Source of the DNA: Candidatus Nanopelagicales bacterium
GTDB taxonomy: Bacteria > Actinomycetota > Actinomycetes > S36-B12 > GCA-2699445
NCBI GenBank assembly: GCA_037045355.1
Contig: JBAOHO010000009.1
Location: 62,001 to 126,000 of the forward strand
DNA: 64,000 bases
Reading direction: 5' to 3'
Positions 33,754 through 40,758 of this stretch are shown here, piece by piece; position 1 is the first letter of the stretch, and the number at the start of each line of letters is the position of its first letter. The notes beneath the pieces are model-generated. The model saw only the letters and a program-made list of their open reading frames with translations, ran no database searches and was not told where the DNA came from. The translations under genes were made by a program, and so were the position numbers.

Positions 33754-36558
33754 ATGACGCCCACATCATCACCGCAGGTCCGCTGGATCGTCGGAGTGCT
33801 GTTCGCGGTCGCGTTCGCCGTGGGTGGGGTCGCTTTGGTGGTCGAAATCGGGGTAATACCCATCCCCGACGTTTCAGTGGCCTCCCGACTCGCAGCCGCC
33901 GGTGGCCTGCTGTGTGCCGGGTCGGCAGTCGCCATCGCGGCAACGGATCGTGCCCGGCGCAGCGACGGCCGGATGCGGTTGTGGTTCCGCGTGCTGGGTT
34001 GGAGCGTGTTCGCGTTGTTCGCCGGGCAGGCCCTGGCCAACTTCGTCACGAGATTCCAGGCCGGGACGTACCTGCCCCTCGTCGACGCGGTACCCCTCGT
34101 CGTTGCGGGTGTTCCCATCCTCGTCGCGTTGGCCGCCTTGACCTGGCCGCGTGGGATCATCGCCGCTGACTCGCGCGCAGTGATCGTCGACGTCATCGTC
34201 GGGACACTCGGCCTGGCCATCGTGTGGTTCCTCGTTGTGATCCCCGCGATGCGGCCACGGGAGACCACGGCCGTTGCGGCTGTGATGACGATCGCGAGCC
34301 TGCTGGAGTTCGCGGCGATCGTCCTGGCCCTCGCGTTGGCGGCCACTGCCCGCCGCCGTGGTCCATTGCCGATCGTTCAGCTGATCCTGATCCAGTTCGC
34401 CATGCTCACCTACGTGCTCAGCGACGTCGCAGCGGACACCATTCCACTCGCCGAACCCTTCGGTCCACTCGCCGAACCCTTCGGTCCACTCGCCGAACCC
34501 TTCAGTCCACTCGCCGACCCCCTCAGCAGCCCCCTCGTCGACCGCGGTTCCAGCATCGCCGTATCCACACTCGGATTCATGCTGGGATCGGCGTTGGTGG
34601 CGCTCGTGGCCCTGCGCAACGCAGCTGAGAAGGAGTCCCCGGGTCAACTCCGGCTCCGTGACATCTGGTCCTCCCTGGTGCCGCTGAGCCCGGTACCACT
34701 CGCGGCGGGTGTGCTCCTCGTCGCCTTGACCACCGGCCAGATCCGTTCGGCTTCCGCTGCACTCGCCTTGGCGGTGATCCTCGGACTCGTGATCGGCGGC
34801 GTGTTGTGGCTGCGACTGGCGGCCCGGCGAGAGCTGCGGCGGGCGACAGTCGTCCGGGCCGCCGCCACATTCACCCAGGCCACCGACCAGCCGTGGTTCC
34901 AAGCCCTGATCGAGAACGGACGGGATCTGGTGCTGGTGACCGACAATGCCAATCGAATCGTCTACGGCAGTCCCTCGTTCTGTTCACTCGTGGGCGTCTC
35001 ACCCGAGGATCTCGACGGCCGGGATCTCGCCACCGTCATCCCCGATCTGACAGGGTCGGTCGTACGATCCGCTCAAGGGCTGCCTGGCCATCCCGCGCAG
35101 CCCGTTGACGCTGCGGTGATCGACCACTCCGGATCGGAGCACTCCGTCCAGTTCCGCGTCGCTCCACTGCAAGGACTGGGAGCCGAAGGGTTCGTTCTCA
35201 CCGGTCAAGACGTCACCGACACCCGTCGACTGCGCACATTGCTGGGAGAGTCCCGCCGCCGGGATCGCACCACCGGGTTGCTCAACGACGAGGGGTTCGC
35301 CGAAGCCGTCAGTGAGGCGCTGTCACTGTCCGACGCCCGGTCTGTGGTGGTCGTCGTCATGGATGTCATCGACTTCCGCGTGTTGAACGACTCCCACGGC
35401 AGGCGCTCCGGGGCAGCGCTTCTCGAAGTGGTGGCGGCGGAGTTGGAACGTGCCCCGGGCCCGATTCTCGCGGCCGGGAGAGTCAGTGCCGCCGGTTTCG
35501 CTGTCTTGCTGCGCGATCCCGCACCCGACGTCGTAGCCGCGGCGTTCGCCGAGCACATGCGTTCCGCTCTGGTGGGCATCGACATCCCCGGTCGCACCGA
35601 CCTCACGTTGCGCCTGGCCATGGGCTACTCCACCGTGTTCTCGGACACCGCGCCGGCGCGGGACCTGGTGGAACACGCTGACCTGGCGGCCACCAGTTCA
35701 CTCGCCAGTCCGAATCACCCGCTGGTCCGATTCGAGTTCGAGATGCGTGAACTGGCGCTGCGCGAATGGGAACAGGTGTCGGCGATCGAGACGGCCCTGG
35801 CGGACCGGCAGTTCCTGCCCTACTACCAGCCCATCGTGAGCCTCGCCAACGGTTCGGTGGTGGCGATTGAGGCGCTGGCTCGCCGACAACTCCCCGATGG
35901 AACGGTCGAACTGCCTGAGCAGTTCATCCCGGTGGCCGAGCGACTGGGTCTCGTCGGGCGGATCGATGCAGTCATCCGAGAACGCACGTTCGCGGATCTG
36001 AGGGACCTGAACCGACGTTGGCCGCAACTCGTGGCCACGTTGAATGTCGTTCCCGCGGGTTTCGACCGTGACTTCGGCGCCACGTTGCTGGAGGAAGTCC
36101 GAGACGCCGGAGTCAAGCCCGCCAACATCATGTTCGAGTTCACCGAGTCGACGGTGGCGTCGTCCCCGGAACTGGCGATCGAGGTCATGCGGCAACTCCA
36201 GTCGAACGGCCACAAGGTTGCTCTCGATGACTTCGGCACGGGTTTCTCGTCGCTGAGCATGCTGCGCGACCTGCGTGTCGACGTCCTGAAGATCGACCAG
36301 GTGTTCACGGCTGACCTCGCGACTTCCCCTCGCGCCTTGGCGCTCATGCGGGCGATCATCGACATCGGTCGGGGCCTGGCAGTGACCACCGTCGCCGAGG
36401 GGGTGCGGACAGTGGAGCAGGCCGACCTGCTGCGCGGCATGGGCTGTGATCGAGCCCAAGGGTTCCTGATCGCCGAACCGCTGGCGCTGCCCGACCTGCA
36501 GTCCTGGCTAGACACCCGCTCCACAGGGTCAACGGCTGTCGGGGATGTGGGCTGCTGA
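33754..36558 (+). CDS. Membrane PAS-GGDEF-EAL protein (cyclic di-GMP phosphodiesterase candidate)
   Basis: A 934-residue protein. About eight to ten hydrophobic segments fill residues 10-370, interrupted by a PLAEPFG repeat. A PAS domain follows (LIENGRDLVLVTDNANRIVYGSPSF), then a GGDEF-like domain whose active site reads SAAGF instead of GGDEF, so cyclase activity is unlikely. The C-terminal EAL domain is well kept: AIEALAR, FEFTEST, DDFGTGFSSL, LKIDQVF, VAEGV and AQGFLIAEPL. A cyclic di-GMP phosphodiesterase is therefore likely, with the GGDEF part perhaps a GTP sensor. It starts 12 bases after hflX. Confidence 0.9.
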   Translation: MTPTSSPQVRWIVGVLFAVAFAVGGVALVVEIGVIPIPDVSVASRLAAAGGLLCAGSAVAIAATDRARRSDGRMRLWFRVLGWSVFALFAGQALANFVTRFQAGTYLPLVDAVPLVVAGVPILVALAALTWPRGIIAADSRAVIVDVIVGTLGLAIVWFLVVIPAMRPRETTAVAAVMTIASLLEFAAIVLALALAATARRRGPLPIVQLILIQFAMLTYVLSDVAADTIPLAEPFGPLAEPFGPLAEPFSPLADPLSSPLVDRGSSIAVSTLGFMLGSALVALVALRNAAEKESPGQLRLRDIWSSLVPLSPVPLAAGVLLVALTTGQIRSASAALALAVILGLVIGGVLWLRLAARRELRRATVVRAAATFTQATDQPWFQALIENGRDLVLVTDNANRIVYGSPSFCSLVGVSPEDLDGRDLATVIPDLTGSVVRSAQGLPGHPAQPVDAAVIDHSGSEHSVQFRVAPLQGLGAEGFVLTGQDVTDTRRLRTLLGESRRRDRTTGLLNDEGFAEAVSEALSLSDARSVVVVVMDVIDFRVLNDSHGRRSGAALLEVVAAELERAPGPILAAGRVSAAGFAVLLRDPAPDVVAAAFAEHMRSALVGIDIPGRTDLTLRLAMGYSTVFSDTAPARDLVEHADLAATSSLASPNHPLVRFEFEMRELALREWEQVSAIETALADRQFLPYYQPIVSLANGSVVAIEALARRQLPDGTVELPEQFIPVAERLGLVGRIDAVIRERTFADLRDLNRRWPQLVATLNVVPAGFDRDFGATLLEEVRDAGVKPANIMFEFTESTVASSPELAIEVMRQLQSNGHKVALDDFGTGFSSLSMLRDLRVDVLKIDQVFTADLATSPRALALMRAIIDIGRGLAVTTVAEGVRTVEQADLLRGMGCDRAQGFLIAEPLALPDLQSWLDTRSTGSTAVGDVGC
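34444..34520 (+). repeat. In-frame 21-base tandem repeat encoding PLAEPFG
   Basis: Three near-identical 21-base units (34444-34464, 34465-34485, 34486-34506) and a decayed fourth encode PLAEPFG, PLAEPFG, PLAEPFS and PLADPLS between two membrane segments of the EAL protein. Because the unit is a multiple of three, copy change would lengthen or shorten a loop without breaking the frame. Confidence 0.95.
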
Positions 36559-36574
36559 CGCGTACCGTGGTCGC

Positions 36575-38509
36575 GTGCCTGACGACCCCGCGCTCACCGA
36601 CCTGACGTCGGTTGTCACATCACTGGGTGGGGTGGAACGGCCCGTCCAGCAGACGATGGTGCGCGAAGTCACCGCGGCCATCGCCGATCACGTGGTCCTG
36701 TTCGTGCAGGCGGGCACCGGCACCGGCAAGTCCATCGGTTACCTGGTCCCAGCTGTGCGCGCAGCCCGACATGACGGTGCCCAAGTGGTTATCGCGACCG
36801 CCACTTTGGCGTTGCAGCGCCAACTCGTCGCCCGTGATCTCCCCGCCGTCCTCGCGGGACTGCCCGCCGGGCCTGCCGTTTCGTTCGCGGTGCTCAAAGG
36901 TCGGGGCAACTACCTGTGTCGGGCCCGCCTCGCCGGTCCGTCATCCGACACCGCGGATTCCGAGCTCGACCTGGATCTGTCCAGCGGGCGCCTCGAGAAA
37001 CAGGCGGCCGCTCTGCGGGAGTGGGCCGAGGTCGACAATTCCGGTGACCGGGACGAATACCCAGATGACGTCGATGACCGGGTCTGGCGCTCATTGTCCG
37101 CGACCGGCCGGGAATGTGTCGGTGCTTCCCGGTGCGACTTCGGCGATCAGTGCTTCGCCGAACAGTCCCGCGCTCGGGCCGCCCATTCGGACATCATCGT
37201 CACCAACCATGCTTTGTTGGCGCTTGATGCGATGGACGACAACCCGGTCGTCCCGGAACACGATGTGCTGATCATCGACGAGGGTCACGAGTTCGTGTCA
37301 CGGGCCACCAACGCCGCCACCCAGGAGTTGTCCGTGCGCACTGCCGAACGGGCCGTTCGTTCTGCCCGCTCCTTGGTCACTGCTGACCTCGGTGAGCGAC
37401 TGGACGAGGCCGTTTCGAGTTTGGCGCTGGCTCTGGCGGATTTCAACGAGCAAGTGCGGCCCATGCCACAGCAACTGGTGGAGCCGCTGGCAGCGCTGCG
37501 CGATGCGTGTCACGCAGCTGTCACAGGCATCGGTACGGACGACTCCGTCGAAGCGGCTGTCCGCCATCGGGTCACTGCCGGTTTGGAGGAGATCCACGAT
37601 GTGGCCGGTCGGTTGATCTCGGGAGCCGACAACGACGTCACCTGGTTCAGCCCGTTCCCGGGTCCGTCGCTGCATGTGGCGCCGCTGTCGGTGGCCGCGC
37701 CGCTGGGCGACTACCTGACGAGTCGCGACACCACGGTCATGACCAGTGCCACCTTGGCGCTGGGTGGCCGGTTCGACATGCTCGCCGACGATCTCGGGCT
37801 TGCGCCGGGATCATGGCGGTCGGCGGATGTCGGCTCCCCCTTCGACTACGCGAGTCAGGGCATCCTGTACATCGCTAGCGATTTGCCCCGGCCGGGCCGA
37901 GACGGCCCCGATCCAGCGGTGATCGGTCGGATCCGGGAACTGATCACGGCGGCAGGGGGGCGAACCATGGTGTTGCTTTCTTCGTGGCGCTCGGTCGACA
38001 AGGTCGCCGAGAACCTGGTCGCGGATCCGGTCGGGGAAGTTGTGGTGCATGTGCAGCGCAGGGGAGAGCCTGTCGCTCGATTGGTCTCCGCCTTCGCAGA
38101 CGACGAGACCAGCGTTTTGGTCGGGACCATGTCCCTGTTCCAAGGCGTCGATGTCCCCGGCCCGTCATGCACCTGCGTGGTGATCGATCGCATTCCCTTC
38201 CCCCGCCCCGACGAACCGGTTCTGGCCGCGCGCAGCGACGCTGTGGAACGCGGTGGCGGGAATGGATTCATGACTGTCTCGGTCCCGCGAGCAGCACTGC
38301 TGTTGGCCCAGGGGAGCGGCCGTCTGATCCGGACACACGTGGATCGCGGCGTGGTGGCGGTGCTCGATCCGCGGTTGGCGACGGCGCGCTACTCGGATTT
38401 CCTGCGCCGAACGATGCCCCCGTTGTGGCCTACGACGGATGCCGACGTGGTCATGGGGGCGCTACACCGACTGGCGGGGGAGGCCCCGGCCGTCACAGCC
38501 GACGCATGA
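36575..38509 (+). CDS. DinG/XPD-type ATP-dependent DNA helicase
   Basis: A superfamily 2 helicase of about 644 residues. Walker A is QAGTGTGKSIGYLVPA and the DEAH-type box is VLIIDEGHEF. Four cysteines (GNYLCRARL, then RECVGASRCDFGDQCFAE) match the XPD/DinG Fe-S cluster pattern. Motif V/VI regions are GTMSLFQGVDVPG and QGSGRLIRTHVDRGVVAVLDPR. It likely unwinds damaged or R-loop DNA. The GTG at 36575 is preferred because the longer frame (36545) overlaps the EAL gene stop. Its end overlaps lexA tail to tail by 17 bases. Confidence 0.92.
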   Translation: MPDDPALTDLTSVVTSLGGVERPVQQTMVREVTAAIADHVVLFVQAGTGTGKSIGYLVPAVRAARHDGAQVVIATATLALQRQLVARDLPAVLAGLPAGPAVSFAVLKGRGNYLCRARLAGPSSDTADSELDLDLSSGRLEKQAAALREWAEVDNSGDRDEYPDDVDDRVWRSLSATGRECVGASRCDFGDQCFAEQSRARAAHSDIIVTNHALLALDAMDDNPVVPEHDVLIIDEGHEFVSRATNAATQELSVRTAERAVRSARSLVTADLGERLDEAVSSLALALADFNEQVRPMPQQLVEPLAALRDACHAAVTGIGTDDSVEAAVRHRVTAGLEEIHDVAGRLISGADNDVTWFSPFPGPSLHVAPLSVAAPLGDYLTSRDTTVMTSATLALGGRFDMLADDLGLAPGSWRSADVGSPFDYASQGILYIASDLPRPGRDGPDPAVIGRIRELITAAGGRTMVLLSSWRSVDKVAENLVADPVGEVVVHVQRRGEPVARLVSAFADDETSVLVGTMSLFQGVDVPGPSCTCVVIDRIPFPRPDEPVLAARSDAVERGGGNGFMTVSVPRAALLLAQGSGRLIRTHVDRGVVAVLDPRLATARYSDFLRRTMPPLWPTTDADVVMGALHRLAGEAPAVTADA

Positions 38510-39146
38510 CGCTGACTACCCGGCCGAGGATGCGCGCATCGTCGCCGGGGATGGGGTCATAGGCCGGGTTCTCCGGCAGGAGCCATACGTGGCCATCGCG
38601 GCGCGCGAGGGTCTTGACGGTGGCTTCGTCGTCGATGAGCGCAGCCACGATGTCACCGGGATCGGCGGACGGTTGACTGCGGATGACCACCAGGTCGCCA
38701 TCGCAGATGGCGGCGTCGATCATCGAGTCGCCCTTGACCGTGAGCAGGAAGAGTTGGCCGTGTCCGACAAGGTCACGGGGTAGGGGCAGGACGGACTCCA
38801 CCTGCTGATCGGCCAGAATCGGCCCGCCGGCGGCGATCCGACCGACCAGCGGTACCAGCGCGACGTCGGACTCGGAATGAAGGTCCGGGGAGGCCGGGAC
38901 GGGCTCTGTGTGCGGAGTGTCGGTGACCAACAGGGCTCGGGGTCGATGCGGATCGCGGCGCAGGTATCCCTTCTGCTGCAGGACACTCAGCTGGTGAGCG
39001 ACGCTGGAAGTGCTCGCGAGCCCTACCGACTCGCAGATCTCACGAACAGTGGGTGGGTACCCATGCTCGTCGACCGCGGTACGGATGACATCGAGTATCC
39101 GACGCTGACGCGTTGTCAGGTGGGTGATGGGTGGGGTGCCGGTCAT
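38493..39146 (-). CDS. lexA: LexA, SOS response repressor and autoprotease
   Basis: A 217-residue repressor. The N-terminal winged helix covers residues 8-75 (LTTRQRRILDVI, TVREICESVGLASTSSVAHQL). The cleavage site is A106-G107 in GRIAAGGPIL, the catalytic Ser is S141 (VKGDSM) and Lys K178 (ATVKTL). RecA-stimulated self-cleavage relieves repression of DNA-repair genes. The start is the ATG at 39146; the frame continues upstream without support. Two SOS boxes lie in the divergent region (39294 and 39354), so lexA is probably autoregulated. Confidence 0.97.
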   Translation of the reverse strand: MTGTPPITHLTTRQRRILDVIRTAVDEHGYPPTVREICESVGLASTSSVAHQLSVLQQKGYLRRDPHRPRALLVTDTPHTEPVPASPDLHSESDVALVPLVGRIAAGGPILADQQVESVLPLPRDLVGHGQLFLLTVKGDSMIDAAICDGDLVVIRSQPSADPGDIVAALIDDEATVKTLARRDGHVWLLPENPAYDPIPGDDARILGRVVSVMRRL

Positions 39147-39293
39147 GATCGTTTCCCTTCTGCACCGAGTCGAGCCATTCCCGCGTGGTGGAGCGGGTCC
39201 TCTGCACCTTGGCGCGGTGCTGCCGGGTTGTTGCCGTGCCACACGATTGCGCCGCTCGTCATGGTTCGACGGTAGGGGCCGGAGCCGCCCAAA

Positions 39294-39309
39294 TCAAACA
39301 TATGTTCGA
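39294..39309. promoter_or_regulatory. SOS box (LexA operator), lexA-proximal
   Basis: TCAAACATATGTTCGA differs by one base from the actinobacterial SOS box TCGAAC-N4-GTTCGA. It is a near-perfect palindrome about 150 bases upstream of the lexA start codon and 190 bases upstream of the LysM gene. Confidence 0.88.
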
Positions 39310-39353
39310 AAGACTCTGGACGTGTGTCGGACCCTCCTGGTACCACTGGAGTA

Positions 39354-39369
39354 TCGAACGGATGTTCGA
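39354..39369. promoter_or_regulatory. SOS box (LexA operator), LysM-proximal
   Basis: TCGAACGGATGTTCGA is an exact TCGAAC-N4-GTTCGA palindrome. Together with the box at 39294 it places two LexA operators in the 354-base divergent region (39147-39500), which otherwise contains only a 16-base tandem repeat and no gene I can support. Both flanking genes should be SOS-inducible. Confidence 0.92.
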
Positions 39370-39400
39370 ACCTCGGGGAGTGTGCGGTGTCCCGCCCCCG

Positions 39401-39437
39401 TCGGTGAGACAGCGGTTCGGTGAGACAGCGGTTCGGC
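39401..39437 (+). repeat. 16-base tandem repeat in the LysM gene leader
   Basis: The unit tcggtgagacagcggt is present twice exactly (39401-39416 and 39417-39432) and begins a third time. It lies between the second SOS box and the LysM gene start, probably within the 5' untranslated region of that transcript. Confidence 0.9.
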
Positions 39438-39500
39438 GAGTTGCAGGCCTGGCGAGCCGATAGGGCCAAGGGCCGAAAGGGTACGAAGGGTGGAGTGGTC

Positions 39501-40019
39501 ATGAGTCACATCGCGGTAGGTCCACGTGAGATGGGGCCGATGAGGCTGGGTCCCGTGTGGTCGGGACCCGTGAGGCTAGGTCCGAGCGGATGGGGGACGT
39601 CGGGGCGCGGTTCAACGGCGGCGGCAGTTGTAGTGGCCGCGGCGGCTGCGGGCGGTGGCGGTGTCGGGATCGATGTCGGCCGGCCGCCGACGGTCAGTGC
39701 CCGGAGGCGAGGCCGAGTGCGGTGGGGGCGGGTCACGGTCCTCGTGCTGACAGTTCTGCTGGCTGTGGCTGCTGTGGTGGCCGCCACCGGTGGAGTCGCC
39801 GAATCCGCCCCTCAGCGCGGCGATGGTGCCGTCGTTCAGCGCATGACAGCACTGCAAGAACACGTGGTGGCTCCAGGAGACACAGTGTGGTCCCTGGCTC
39901 TGGCGGCCGCCCCCGACGGCGATCCACGCGAGATGGTCGACCGCATCATGCGACTGAACGGTTTGACGGCCGGTGACATCCAGGTGGGCGACGTGGTGCT
40001 GGTTCCCAATCGGCGGTGA
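39501..40019 (+). CDS. SOS-regulated LysM membrane protein (ChiZ/DivS-like division inhibitor)
   Basis: A 172-residue protein. A Gly/Met/Arg-rich cytoplasmic N-terminus with repeated (M/V)RLGP motifs precedes one membrane segment (VTVLVLTVLLAVAAVVAATGG) and a C-terminal LysM domain (EHVVAPGDTVWSLALAAA...IMRLNGLTAGDIQVGDVVLVPNRR). Its divergent position next to lexA with SOS boxes matches Rv2719c/ChiZ of M. tuberculosis and DivS of Corynebacterium, which halt septation during DNA damage. I infer the same role. The ATG at 39501 has a gaagggtgg site; the frame is open to 39420. Confidence 0.85.
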   Translation: MSHIAVGPREMGPMRLGPVWSGPVRLGPSGWGTSGRGSTAAAVVVAAAAAGGGGVGIDVGRPPTVSARRRGRVRWGRVTVLVLTVLLAVAAVVAATGGVAESAPQRGDGAVVQRMTALQEHVVAPGDTVWSLALAAAPDGDPREMVDRIMRLNGLTAGDIQVGDVVLVPNRR

Positions 40020-40186
40020 TGCGACACGCGGCATGAAGGGGGTTGCGCATCGCCACCTGAGGGCTTAAGTTCCCTACATCTAGTAGTTACACCGGTGTAT
40101 TTCATCCACAGGTTGTGGTGAGACGTACACAGGTCATCCCCAGGAAACCCCCAGGGATGTCCACAGGATTTTCTGGAGGAGGCCGG

Positions 40187-40648
40187 ATGCACTGTCCGTT
40201 CTGCCGTGCGGCCGACTCGCGGGTAGTGGATTCCCGGGCCACCGACGACGGCACATCAATCCGCCGCCGACGGCAGTGCTCGGTGTGTGGTCGCCGGTTC
40301 ACCACCGTCGAGAGCCCGAGCCTGAACATCGTCAAGCGCAGTGGTGCGTCCGAGCCGTTCAGCCGTACCAAGGTGATCGCCGGGGTGCGCAAGGCCTGTC
40401 AGGGCCGGCCGGTGGGAGACGACGACCTCGCGGTGCTGGCGCAACGAGTCGAAGACACGATCCGCCAATCGGGATCCGCCGAGATCCCCAGTGGCGAGGT
40501 CGGACTGGCCATCCTCGGGCCGCTGCGCGATCTCGATGAAGTCGCCTACCTGCGGTTCGCCTCGGTATATCGGGACTTCTCTTCGCTGGCCGACTTCGAG
40601 AAGGAGATCGCCACCTTCCGCGACGACCCGCCCGAGCGTCGATCGTGA
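40187..40648 (+). CDS. nrdR: NrdR, ribonucleotide reductase repressor
   Basis: A 153-residue regulator with an N-terminal zinc ribbon (MHCPFCRAADSRVVDSR, then RRQCSVCGRRFTTVE) and a C-terminal ATP-cone. It senses ATP/dATP and represses ribonucleotide reductase genes, here nrdJ immediately downstream. The ATG at 40187 follows ggaggaggcc. The stop overlaps a GTG in the nrdJ frame. The 167-base leader upstream has DnaA-box-like motifs but no B12 riboswitch that I can recognise. Confidence 0.97.
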   Translation: MHCPFCRAADSRVVDSRATDDGTSIRRRRQCSVCGRRFTTVESPSLNIVKRSGASEPFSRTKVIAGVRKACQGRPVGDDDLAVLAQRVEDTIRQSGSAEIPSGEVGLAILGPLRDLDEVAYLRFASVYRDFSSLADFEKEIATFRDDPPERRS

Positions 40649-40758
40649 CGCTGCCCCTATGGACTTCCGACCCCACCGAACCAACTGAATACGAACCTCC
40701 AGGAACTTCCCATCAACCCCCAGGAACTTCCCCTTCCGCCCGAACAAGGAGAACAAGG

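Noticed and set aside
40020..40186. Cobalamin riboswitch upstream of nrdR-nrdJ
   Set aside because: Expected by analogy to some actinomycetes, but the B12-box-like core is not visible; a covariance search would be decisive.
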